Shown: positions 1 through 6,261 of the stretch, in pieces
Numbering within the stretch: the stretch's first letter is position 1
How the letters are laid out: each line of letters starts with the position of its first letter
Origin: an uncultured Muribaculaceae bacterium
GTDB taxonomy: Bacteria; Bacteroidota; Bacteroidia; Bacteroidales; Muribaculaceae
DNA: 6,261 nt
Direction: 5' to 3'
Assembly (NCBI GenBank): GCA_910587355.1
Contig: CAJUKF010000075.1
Coordinates: 1 to 6,261, forward strand
Notes under the pieces: generated by a model
Databases searched by the model: none
Told to the model about the DNA's origin: nothing
What the model saw: only the letters and a program-made list of their open reading frames with translations
Position numbers and translations under genes: made by a program

Positions 1-25
1 TCATGGGAGATATTACCTCTCATGA
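1..25. repeat. Inverted repeat over candidate start codons
   Basis: The arms TCATGGGAG (1-9) and CTCTCATGA (17-25) are inverted copies matching at 8 of 9 positions, around a 7-base spacer (ATATTAC). Both leftward ATG codons near the edge lie inside the arms. It could be a protein-binding palindrome or an mRNA hairpin that hides the start of the next gene. Chance is also possible for an imperfect repeat this short. Confidence 0.35.
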
Positions 26-73
26 TGAAATAACGTTTTAGAGGAAAGTTACGAAAAATTTCGCAAATCCGGC
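1..73. other. Region downstream of porU, possible start of next operon gene
   Basis: This is AT-rich non-coding sequence after the porU stop codon. No intrinsic terminator is visible for the leftward transcript: the short palindrome at 52-63 (CGAAA-AA-TTTCG) has no GC-rich stem and no following U run. Leftward transcription from porU therefore probably continues out of the window. Two leftward ATG codons could begin a next gene, at 23-21 (reading M-R-G-N-I-S-H before the edge) and at 4-2. The second has an AGAGG stretch about 11 bases ahead of it. By analogy with P. gingivalis, where porV follows porU, a PorV-type outer-membrane protein is a reasonable guess, but the sequence in view is far too short to show it. 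Confidence 0.3.
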
Positions 74-3000
74 CTATTGTGCTGTTACAGCGATTCGGCG
101 TGATGCCGTTTCGAATGTCTCGTTGTCGGCGGTAATGGTGGCGCGGTAGAGATAAATGCCTCTTGGCACGCGGCGGCCGCCTTCATCGGTGAGGTTCCAG
201 CTTACAGGAACTGACTGGAACATGTCGCTGCGACCTGTGGAGGAGCCGCTCCATACAGGACGCCCGAGCAGATTGTACACCGTGACGTTCACCGTGACCA
301 TATTGTCGGGCTGGTCGTGGCTGAGATAGAAATTGGCGGTTGTCGATGCCGGATTGGCATCAGTATATACATCGTAAATCTTTGGTGCGAGATTTTCCTG
401 TACGAAGAATTCTATTTCCTTGGTCGCCGAGTTGCCAGCCGTATCCCATATACGCAGAGAAAGTGTGTGGTTCCCGGCCTGCAAGTCTTCGAGCGGATAA
501 TTTATCACGCCGGAGGGAGTGCCGTCGTCAGAAGGTGTGTAGTAGAACGACAGGTCGGTATAGGCCTTACGGCCATCGAGAGTGGCGGTCATCTGATGGC
601 CTATGCCTGCGCTTGACACGTTGATGCCCACATCGTCGCGTACGGAGGCAATAATCATGGGTGAGGGGTTCACCGTGTCACCGCTGCGGAAAGTGCTGTG
701 GTTGAGTACGAAACTCTCAATATCGGGAGCGGTGTCGTCGGTCGGGACACTCTCGTCATATCCGTATACGTAGAAATCACGGCTGATACCCACAGCCTCT
801 GTGTCGTCCTCGGTCGAATAGGCGTATAGCGACATTGTGGCCGGACGGTAGTTCTGTGAAAGTTCGGATGGCATGTTTACTGAGAGGGAGAAGCGGCCCG
901 AGCGCACTTCGGCGGCTCCATAGTAGATTCGTTCGCCGTAATCTTCGAATGTTTCCTGAGTGCCGTTCTCTCCATGTCCGAGAGTGGTGACGGAGCGCTC
1001 GGAGTCGAAAATCTCAATCAGCGCCGTGCCGTTGAAGTTTTCGAGAACATTGCCTTCCGGGTCGGTGACGGAACCGGATACGGGTACTTTAGCCAAGGCT
1101 GCCATGACCGGCATGTTATCGGGGTCGGCCGCTTTGCCCCCTATGCTGTCGAGGCGTACAATGTTCGAGGGAGTCGCCAGTCGGAGTGCAGGGTCGCCTA
1201 TAAATACATAGCGGAGACGGTTGTCATCTGAGAGTGGATTCAAATCTTTGTCGCGTATATCGTTTTTTGCGATACGGTAGATGTCTCCGGGCGGAAGGAA
1301 GCGGCCTTTGTCGTCACGCAGTGCGAGAGCTCGGCCCATGGCGGCAGACAGCCAGCCGTTGTTGGATATATATACAGGACGGACTGCTGAAATAATTCCG
1401 ATAGCTCCGCCATAACGCTCTTTATAAAGGATTTCTCCGCCTGTGATATCGTTACCGTCGAGTCGCATGAAGTCGCATGTGGCGGCGTAGATGAAGGGCC
1501 AGTGACGCAGATACATGTTGTTGAGGTCGGAGTACGACAGCTGATTCTCATGGGTCCAGCCGGTGGTATTGGCATGTCCGATGAAATTCCACCATACCAC
1601 ACCCTCGTTGAGATAGCGGAACATAGCCTCGCGGGCTCCGGGTATGATGTTGCCCTGCAGCTCGTATGCGTCCATGTAGACCTTGCGTATTATGTGCTGC
1701 TGCCGCTCGGTTGAAAGACAGCCTTCAATCATGGTTTCGGTCTGCTGAAGATGTCGCCCGTTGTCCTGGTCGTCGGCAAGGAACATGAATCGGTGTTTCC
1801 AGGCGGTTTTGCGTGCTCCCTCGGCGTACTGAATGGCTTTGTCTACGATGTTTCGGGCCTCGGTGATGTTGACTACGGGAATTCGGCCAAGCGCTATGGA
1901 GAGTTTGTCGACCGCAGGATTGGCTCCTGAACCATCGGCAAGCATGGCCGTGAGGTCGTCGGAGCAATATCCGTCGTTGTCAGATAGTGAAGCTCGCGGC
2001 TCGGACGGCATCCATGAAGGAAGTGTGGGGTAATTCGGCGCCGATACGCTAAGTCCGCGGTTGTCGACCGTCGTGCGCCCCATGAGTATGGCGTATCGCA
2101 GAGGACGGCCGTTTTCGGAGCCTGTGTCGTAGAGCATTTTGAAATATCGCCGGATACCGCCCGGGTCGGCTGCGCCGGACGAAAATTCGTTGTATATCTG
2201 CTCGGGCGTGACGGTCTTTACTTTCAGCGAATCTTCCGACAGTCTGTGAAGGTCGGCAAGTCGCTCTGCCTGCTCTATGAAAGCCGACGGGCTCACTATG
2301 ACCATGTCATAGCCCCGGTCGCCATGCAGGTTCTGGTTGTTTACAAAACCTACGGCTTTGGGTGAGGGAAGACGCGCGCCCGGATTCCATACCACGAATT
2401 CGCGATTGCCGGTTCCTCTGACAGCGGCTGAGAGTGTGCCGGAAGAACTGGTGCCGTTGAGCTCGCGTATGTTCATCGGGTCTGTCACATCCCATAAACG
2501 GGCACCTTCAGCTGCTCCGGAGATGCTTACCCCTCTTTGGGATGTGTAAAACGTAAGATATCCCTCAGCGGGAATGGCAAGACTGCGGGTATAGTTGAGC
2601 GTGAGATAATTGAGCCATGCGCCGAGGCAAGCGCCGTTTGCTGTGAACTGTATCCCTATGGTACAGTTACCCGATGTGCCGGGCGACCATTCGAATGTGT
2701 GTGCGGTGCGTGTATGCACGCCGTGTATGTAGCTGCTGTTGCTTTTAGCTGGGATACGGTCGGCGCTGACGGCATCGAGGGCATCTCCGTCGACAGTGAA
2801 TCTCAGCTGTCCTCCATTGCCGCTTAGGTTGCTGACAAATGAGCAGATGATTCGTGCGTCGCCGGGGACTGCGCCTGGTGTCCTGAGTGTGAATGTGCGG
2901 CTGTTTGTGTAGCGGAATTCTTCACCAAGAAGTACGGGGCCGGCCTCGCCGGGGCTTGTGACCTGCTCGAGTTCATGCTGAACACGCTCTGTGAATGTCG

Positions 3001-3499
3001 TGGCGGGGCTGATATTTCCCGGAGCGGCCTCTACCGGTTCGATGGTACGGGCGGAGATACTGTCGCTGACGCCTATGAAATAATATCCAGATTCGGAATA
3101 ATCGTTCTGACGGTAATACTCTCCCTGAGAGTCTCTGACCCATTCGCCGGCTCCGACACCGTAGAAAATGATGCCCCCGTTTGAGGTGATGCACTGTACC
3201 TCCGGTAAATCGTCGCGGTAAGTGGCTGTGGAGAGCACGTCACTCTGTCTTCGGCCCCCATAGCCGTAGACACGGACTTTAGAAGCATCCCCGAATCCCC
3301 ACGAGCGTAGGGTGGAGGCGCTTATTTGGTATAAGCCGTCGCTCTCAATGCTCACTTTCATCCAGCGCCCTGTGGAGAGCCGTGATGATGATGTATAGAG
3401 CGAGGTATCCCAAGCCCGGGCTATTCCCGGGATAAGAATCATTATTATGGCTGCGGTAAGCGCGGCCGCTGTATGTTTTGGTGATAATTGTCGGTTCAT
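74..3499 (-). CDS. porU: Type IX secretion system sortase PorU (C25 gingipain-like peptidase)
   Basis: This 1141-residue protein is the cell-surface sortase of the type IX secretion system. PorU removes the C-terminal sorting domain from secreted cargo and transfers the cargo to anionic LPS on the outer membrane. Residues 1-29 form a signal peptide, with likely cleavage after A-R-A and before W30. A beta-rich N-terminal region reaches to about 395. The C25 caspase-like domain spans about 396-775, with GRIP at 538-541, ADDQDN at 575-580, a GHANTTGW motif holding the predicted catalytic His642, ATCDF holding Cys675, and FIGDPALRL near 766-774. His and Cys are 33 residues apart, as I recall for P. 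gingivalis PorU (His657, Cys690). Two Ig-like regions follow (about 800-912 and 920-1033), then a sorting-domain-like end (about 1038-1141) with VYNLLGRPV and VPRGIYLY. The length is close to the 1158 residues of P. gingivalis PorU. The frame stays open upstream to 3700, but I chose the ATG at 3499 because the signal peptide follows it directly and the upstream part only overlaps the muramidase gene. It lies 29 bases after that gene and is probably cotranscribed with it. Confidence 0.95.
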   Translation of the reverse strand: MNRQLSPKHTAAALTAAIIMILIPGIARAWDTSLYTSSSRLSTGRWMKVSIESDGLYQISASTLRSWGFGDASKVRVYGYGGRRQSDVLSTATYRDDLPEVQCITSNGGIIFYGVGAGEWVRDSQGEYYRQNDYSESGYYFIGVSDSISARTIEPVEAAPGNISPATTFTERVQHELEQVTSPGEAGPVLLGEEFRYTNSRTFTLRTPGAVPGDARIICSFVSNLSGNGGQLRFTVDGDALDAVSADRIPAKSNSSYIHGVHTRTAHTFEWSPGTSGNCTIGIQFTANGACLGAWLNYLTLNYTRSLAIPAEGYLTFYTSQRGVSISGAAEGARLWDVTDPMNIRELNGTSSSGTLSAAVRGTGNREFVVWNPGARLPSPKAVGFVNNQNLHGDRGYDMVIVSPSAFIEQAERLADLHRLSEDSLKVKTVTPEQIYNEFSSGAADPGGIRRYFKMLYDTGSENGRPLRYAILMGRTTVDNRGLSVSAPNYPTLPSWMPSEPRASLSDNDGYCSDDLTAMLADGSGANPAVDKLSIALGRIPVVNITEARNIVDKAIQYAEGARKTAWKHRFMFLADDQDNGRHLQQTETMIEGCLSTERQQHIIRKVYMDAYELQGNIIPGAREAMFRYLNEGVVWWNFIGHANTTGWTHENQLSYSDLNNMYLRHWPFIYAATCDFMRLDGNDITGGEILYKERYGGAIGIISAVRPVYISNNGWLSAAMGRALALRDDKGRFLPPGDIYRIAKNDIRDKDLNPLSDDNRLRYVFIGDPALRLATPSNIVRLDSIGGKAADPDNMPVMAALAKVPVSGSVTDPEGNVLENFNGTALIEIFDSERSVTTLGHGENGTQETFEDYGERIYYGAAEVRSGRFSLSVNMPSELSQNYRPATMSLYAYSTEDDTEAVGISRDFYVYGYDESVPTDDTAPDIESFVLNHSTFRSGDTVNPSPMIIASVRDDVGINVSSAGIGHQMTATLDGRKAYTDLSFYYTPSDDGTPSGVINYPLEDLQAGNHTLSLRIWDTAGNSATKEIEFFVQENLAPKIYDVYTDANPASTTANFYLSHDQPDNMVTVNVTVYNLLGRPVWSGSSTGRSDMFQSVPVSWNLTDEGGRRVPRGIYLYRATITADNETFETASRRIAVTAQ

Positions 3500-3528
3500 A
3501 CTTAATATGTAACGCACACACAGCTTGT

Positions 3529-4293
3529 TTATTGTGCTGTCCGGAAGCTGTGCAGCCATGAGAACCATGCCGAACGGTCTCCGTTGAAGGTGTTTATGTC
3601 GACATTGCCTTTTACGCCGGGTACGCGGGCCTTGTGGCTGTGCTGCCACATCGACCATTGCCTGTGGGGCAGGGGAGGATTGGTAAAGGAGCATATCCAT
3701 AGCTCTGTGCCGCTGCCTGTCTCGCTGTCGGTCTGCTCGTATGCGGGCTTTATAAATCGGGTGTAGCCGTTTTTGTTGGTATATATCATCACCGGATAAC
3801 CGTATGCTTTCAGATATGATACCATTGTCTCGAGTCTGCTTATTATCAGCTCGGTGCTGTGGTTAGCCGGATTACCGGCTTCTTCTATGTCAATCACAAG
3901 AGGCATGTCGAGCCTGCATCCTTCTATGGCCTTCATCAGATTGAATGCCTGTCCGCGTCCGTCACAGTCGAAGCGGAAAAAATGATATGCGCCTACGGTA
4001 AGTCCGTATTTGCGGGTCTGCGAATAATTGCGCAGAAAACTCGCATCGCGGAAACTGACCCCCTCGCTCGCTTTGAGGTATACGAAATCGATGCCTGCCG
4101 AGGCTATCGAATCGAAGTCGGGTACACCGTTGTGAGCCGACAAATCGATGCCTGCGATAGGGTAGAGCCGCCGGTCTACATCGACATGAAGCTCATGCGG
4201 ACGCAATATTCTCCATGCTGCGAAGCATATCATGAGAACAAAACCTACCGATACGATTGTTATACCTATATGCCGGGCTGTCTGATTATTCAT
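3529..4293 (-). CDS. GH25 family muramidase (lysozyme), membrane-anchored
   Basis: This 254-residue protein is predicted to cleave the beta-1,4 bond between N-acetylmuramic acid and N-acetylglucosamine in peptidoglycan. After a short N-terminus with a basic residue (Arg7), residues about 9-28 form one hydrophobic segment, either an uncleaved inner-membrane anchor or a signal peptide; no clear cleavage site is seen, so the anchor is preferred and the enzyme would face the periplasm. The GH25 barrel fills 45-245: GIDLSAHNG (48-56, Asp50), YLKASEG (72-78), GAYHFF (101-106), the acidic PLVIDIEE (131-138, with the family's catalytic Asp135 and Glu137), MIYTN (169-173), and a C-terminal WQHS (216-219) followed by VDINTF (231-236). 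All expected acidic residues are present, so it should be active. The length is that of a single-domain GH25 plus anchor, with no cell-wall-binding repeats. The ATG at 4293 directly precedes the hydrophobic segment and sits 5 bases after a promoter-like box. The gene is first in a probable operon with porU, which suggests housekeeping envelope work rather than phage lysis; no phage genes are nearby. Confidence 0.92.
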   Translation of the reverse strand: MNNQTARHIGITIVSVGFVLMICFAAWRILRPHELHVDVDRRLYPIAGIDLSAHNGVPDFDSIASAGIDFVYLKASEGVSFRDASFLRNYSQTRKYGLTVGAYHFFRFDCDGRGQAFNLMKAIEGCRLDMPLVIDIEEAGNPANHSTELIISRLETMVSYLKAYGYPVMIYTNKNGYTRFIKPAYEQTDSETGSGTELWICSFTNPPLPHRQWSMWQHSHKARVPGVKGNVDINTFNGDRSAWFSWLHSFRTAQ

Positions 4294-4298
4294 CCTTG

Positions 4299-4306
4299 CA
4301 AAATTA
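4299..4306 (-). promoter_or_regulatory. Candidate -7 promoter box for the muramidase-porU operon
   Basis: Read leftward the sequence is TAATTTTG, an exact match to the Bacteroidetes -7 consensus TAnnTTTG. No TTTG-like -33 box lies 19-21 bases upstream, so support rests on one element. The box ends 5 bases before the muramidase ATG, so transcription from it would begin at or very near the start codon and give a leaderless or almost leaderless mRNA. A promoter farther upstream is the alternative. Confidence 0.4.
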
Positions 4307-4360
4307 ATGCTTTTATTTCTTAATTGTCACTCTGCCTATTATGTTGTAACAAAAAATTGC

Positions 4361-4368
4361 TAAATTTG
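4361..4368 (+). promoter_or_regulatory. Candidate -7 promoter box for the secreted nuclease gene
   Basis: TAAATTTG matches the Bacteroidetes -7 consensus TAnnTTTG exactly. At the expected 20-base distance upstream there is only TATT (4337-4340), a poor -33 match. Transcription would start at about 4372-4376 and leave a leader of roughly 60 bases containing the hairpin at 4382-4400. The region between the divergent genes is AT-rich and holds no other match as good on this strand. Confidence 0.45.
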
Positions 4369-4381
4369 ATGCTCTAAACCG

Positions 4382-4400
4382 GCTGTGTCTGTTGCACAGC
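4382..4400 (+). promoter_or_regulatory. Hairpin in the leader of the nuclease gene
   Basis: GCTGTG (4382-4387) and CACAGC (4395-4400) form a perfect 6-base-pair stem around a 7-base loop (TCTGTTG). It lies just after the predicted transcription start and 32 bases before the nuclease ATG. No U run follows, so it is not a terminator. It could stabilise the mRNA, affect translation, or be a dyad bound by a regulator. The stem is short enough to be chance. Confidence 0.35.
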
Positions 4401-4432
4401 ATTAATACTTACTTAAAAAATACTATGAATAT

Positions 4433-6097
4433 ATGAAAATATCTTTACTCCGGGTTGCCGGGCTTGTTGCGATGCTTTTTGCTTCGGCATTTTCGTTTGC
4501 CGAAGCGCCCGCAAGCTACTATTCGTCACTGAACGGCAAAAAAGACGCCGAACTAAAAACCGCTATTTACAATATAATTCATAATTTTACCCGTATTTCA
4601 TCATATCAGGATTTGCCGAAATACTTTCAGACTACCGACGTATACCCCGAGTCACGCCGCTGGTGGGACATGTATTCCGACATTCCTCTTTATGCACCTT
4701 CGTTCTCTGGCCTGAACCGAGAACACTCTTTCCCAAAAAGCTGGTGGGGCGGTTCTACTGATGTTGGTGCGTATGTCGACCTCAACCATCTTTACCCGTC
4801 GGAAATGAAGGCTAACACTGCAAAGAGCAATTTCCCCCTCGGTACGGTCGATATGTCATCTAACGTATCTTTCGACAACGGTATCTGCAAAGTCGGATAC
4901 CCCGTCAACGGTCAGGGCGGCGGGGCTCAGAAAGTGTTCGAACCTGACGACGAGTATAAGGGTGACTTCGCGCGTACATATTTTTATATGGTCACATGCT
5001 ATCAGAATCTGACTTGGAAATACACCTATATGGTGAGTCAGAATCTTTATCCTACGCTCAATCAGTGGTCTGTTGACCTCCTTATGAAATGGCATCGCGA
5101 AGACCCTGTGAGCCAGAAGGAAATAGACCGCAACGAGGCTGTGTTTGGATTCCAGAACAACCGCAATCCATTCATCGACCGCCCGGAGCTTGCCGAATAT
5201 CTGTGGGGCTCGAAGAAGGGTGAGGCTTACACCCCCGGCGAGATAGTTGTTCCGCCGACAGGCGACCCTGAGCTTATTGCTCCTCAGCCCGGCATGACTC
5301 TCGACTTCGGTCAGGTTGCTTTGGGTAAATCTTACACTGCCCGGCTGCTTGTAAGCGGCAAATTCCTTCCTGCCGGATATGTGTCGGTGACAGTTTATAC
5401 GGAAAATAAGGATATGTTCTCTTCTGCCTCGTCTCAGATACCAGTTGCCCAGGTAAATTCGGAGGATGGCTACTGGCTTGAGGTGACTTATAAACCTACC
5501 GCGCTCGGCACCCATATTTCGCGTCTGCTGCTTTCAGGTGATTTTGGCTCTGTCGGAGTCGCTCTCCGCGGTGAATGTCTCCCTGTTCCTGAACTGTCTG
5601 CACTTACCGCTACAGCCGCCACCGATATTGAGTCTGACCGCTATGTGGCGAACTGGAATGCGGCTCCCGAAGAGGTCATCGACTATTATATGGTAACGCG
5701 CACGCGTTATACGGGCTCACAGGTCGTGACCGAAGAGCTTCCTGCGGAAGACAATTTCCTCGAAATCGTTGGCTTCGACCAGTCCGACAGTGAATCGTAT
5801 TCTGTCCAGTCCGTACGTCTTGGCTATCGCTCTCCTATGTCCAATGTCGTCTTCGTTGACCATAGCGGTGTGGCGGATGTTGTAGTTGAGCAGCCTCTCG
5901 TGGTGCAGGCATTCCCCGGTTTTGTCCGCTTCATATGCTCGCAGCCCCAGACCAACTGCCGCATTTATGACATTTCGGGCCGACAGATTTATGTAATAGA
6001 TGAAATATATCAGAATTATGACCTTGAATTACCCCTCGGCATATACCTTATTACGACTGACGAGCATCCCACTCCTGTCAGAGTTTATATACGGTAG
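4433..6097 (+). CDS. Secreted endonuclease I family nuclease with T9SS sorting domain
   Basis: This 554-residue protein is predicted to be an extracellular or surface-attached nuclease cutting DNA (possibly RNA) without strong sequence preference, useful for degrading extracellular DNA. Residues 1-25 are a signal peptide. The endonuclease I domain (about 35-262) shows NREHSFPKSWW (95-105) with the likely general base His98 beside Glu97, DLNHLYPS (116-123) with a likely metal ligand at His119, KSNFPLG (131-137), and NRNPFIDRPELAEYLWG (243-259). After a Pro-rich linker comes an Ig-like module (about 278-383: LDFGQVALGKS, then VTYKPTALGTHISRLLLSG), then a fibronectin III-like module (about 385-478). 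Residues about 485-554 form a type A T9SS sorting domain, with IYDISGRQI (511-519) and LPLGIYLI (533-540) near the end. This marks it as export cargo for the PorU system encoded next door. The ATG at 4433 is chosen because the signal peptide follows at once; the A-rich leader has no Shine-Dalgarno sequence. It is transcribed divergently from the muramidase and appears monocistronic. Confidence 0.92.
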   Translation: MKISLLRVAGLVAMLFASAFSFAEAPASYYSSLNGKKDAELKTAIYNIIHNFTRISSYQDLPKYFQTTDVYPESRRWWDMYSDIPLYAPSFSGLNREHSFPKSWWGGSTDVGAYVDLNHLYPSEMKANTAKSNFPLGTVDMSSNVSFDNGICKVGYPVNGQGGGAQKVFEPDDEYKGDFARTYFYMVTCYQNLTWKYTYMVSQNLYPTLNQWSVDLLMKWHREDPVSQKEIDRNEAVFGFQNNRNPFIDRPELAEYLWGSKKGEAYTPGEIVVPPTGDPELIAPQPGMTLDFGQVALGKSYTARLLVSGKFLPAGYVSVTVYTENKDMFSSASSQIPVAQVNSEDGYWLEVTYKPTALGTHISRLLLSGDFGSVGVALRGECLPVPELSALTATAATDIESDRYVANWNAAPEEVIDYYMVTRTRYTGSQVVTEELPAEDNFLEIVGFDQSDSESYSVQSVRLGYRSPMSNVVFVDHSGVADVVVEQPLVVQAFPGFVRFICSQPQTNCRIYDISGRQIYVIDEIYQNYDLELPLGIYLITTDEHPTPVRVYIR

Positions 6098-6128
6098 TCT
6101 TCCGTCCTCATTAATATGATACTTTTTG

Positions 6129-6162
6129 CGCCCCGCTGTCGATGACATCGGGGCGTTTTTTT
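6129..6162 (+). terminator. Intrinsic terminator of the nuclease gene
   Basis: CGCCCCG (6129-6135) pairs perfectly with CGGGGCG (6149-6155). Past a one-base mismatch the stem continues as TGTC (6137-6140) with GACA (6144-6147) around a 3-base GAT loop. Seven T residues (6156-6162) follow. It begins 31 bases after the nuclease stop codon. The T run is on this strand only, so it should stop rightward transcription and not leftward transcription. Confidence 0.9.
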
Positions 6163-6166
6163 GTGC

Positions 6167-6261
6167 TTAAATGGCGTGAACTTTATCGGGGCTGTCCAAA
6201 TATCTGAGGGCCAGGCTGTATGGGGATGCACATCCGTGGCCGGAGGACAAAAAAGCCGGAT
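6167..6261 (-). CDS. Possible 3' end of a convergent gene (unrecognised)
   Basis: Read leftward from the window edge, one frame is open for 30 full codons and ends with TAA at 6169-6167. The peptide ends S-L-A-L-R-Y-L-D-S-P-D-K-V-H-A-I, with a helix-like, ordinary composition. I do not recognise the family. Ending 4 bases beyond the nuclease terminator's T run fits a convergent gene pair. However, a second leftward frame and a rightward frame from an ATG at 6220 are also open here, and an open stretch this short carries little weight. Confidence 0.3.
   Translation of the reverse strand, partial: PAFLSSGHGCASPYSLALRYLDSPDKVHAI

Noticed and set aside
52..63. CGAAAAATTTCG palindrome just after the porU stop
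   Set aside because: The stem is 5 mostly A-T pairs with a 2-base loop and no U run, so it is not a credible terminator.
75..85. TATTGTGCTGT shared by the 3' ends of porU (75-85) and the muramidase gene (3530-3540); both proteins end in T-A-Q
   Set aside because: Eleven matching bases with unrelated flanks fit chance; there is no sign of duplication or a mobile-element boundary.
1461..1479. Direct repeat AGTCGCATG at a 10-base period, over the codons of the PorU catalytic Cys region
   Set aside because: It has two copies only, lies out of phase with the codons, and is explained by the conserved T-C-D-F-M-R-L-D peptide.
3500..3700. A 67-codon N-terminal extension of PorU, in frame up to an ATG at 3700
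   Set aside because: It overlaps the muramidase gene on the same strand in another frame, is rich in Arg and Gln like a shadow reading, and would bury the clear signal peptide that follows the ATG at 3499.
3859..4323. 154-codon rightward open frame opposite the muramidase gene
   Set aside because: It is antisense to a well-supported GH25 gene, has no recognisable domain, and its composition is that of a complement reading.
4856..5515. 219-codon leftward open frame inside the nuclease gene
   Set aside because: It is fully antisense to a gene with clear catalytic motifs and shows no signal peptide or family motif of its own.

Overview
The window reads as chromosomal DNA from an anaerobic Bacteroidales bacterium, probably of the Muribaculaceae type. 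The reasons are a type IX secretion system (T9SS) sortase, a secreted nuclease ending in a T9SS sorting domain, Bacteroidetes-like TAnnTTTG promoter boxes, no clear Shine-Dalgarno sequence before the three main genes, and balanced base composition. The family assignment is inferred from the style of the proteins, not from any search.

The layout is two divergent units around a 139-base intergenic region (4294-4432). Leftward runs a probable operon: a membrane-anchored GH25 muramidase (3529-4293), then 29 bases later the T9SS sortase PorU (74-3499). No terminator is visible after porU, so the operon probably continues past the left edge; in Porphyromonas gingivalis the gene after porU is porV. 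Rightward runs a single gene (4433-6097) for a secreted endonuclease I family enzyme with two beta-sandwich modules and a C-terminal T9SS sorting domain, closed by a strong intrinsic terminator (6129-6162). A possible 3' end of a convergent gene occupies 6167-6261.

The parts make functional sense together. The nuclease looks like a T9SS cargo, and PorU is the enzyme family that removes the sorting domain from such cargo at the outer membrane and transfers it to anionic LPS. The muramidase may open or remodel peptidoglycan in the same envelope; that last link is inference.

I found no convincing undescribed system. The points most worth checking are the muramidase-PorU gene pairing, the possibly leaderless muramidase mRNA, a hairpin in the nuclease leader, and an inverted repeat covering the potential start codons of the next gene at the left edge.
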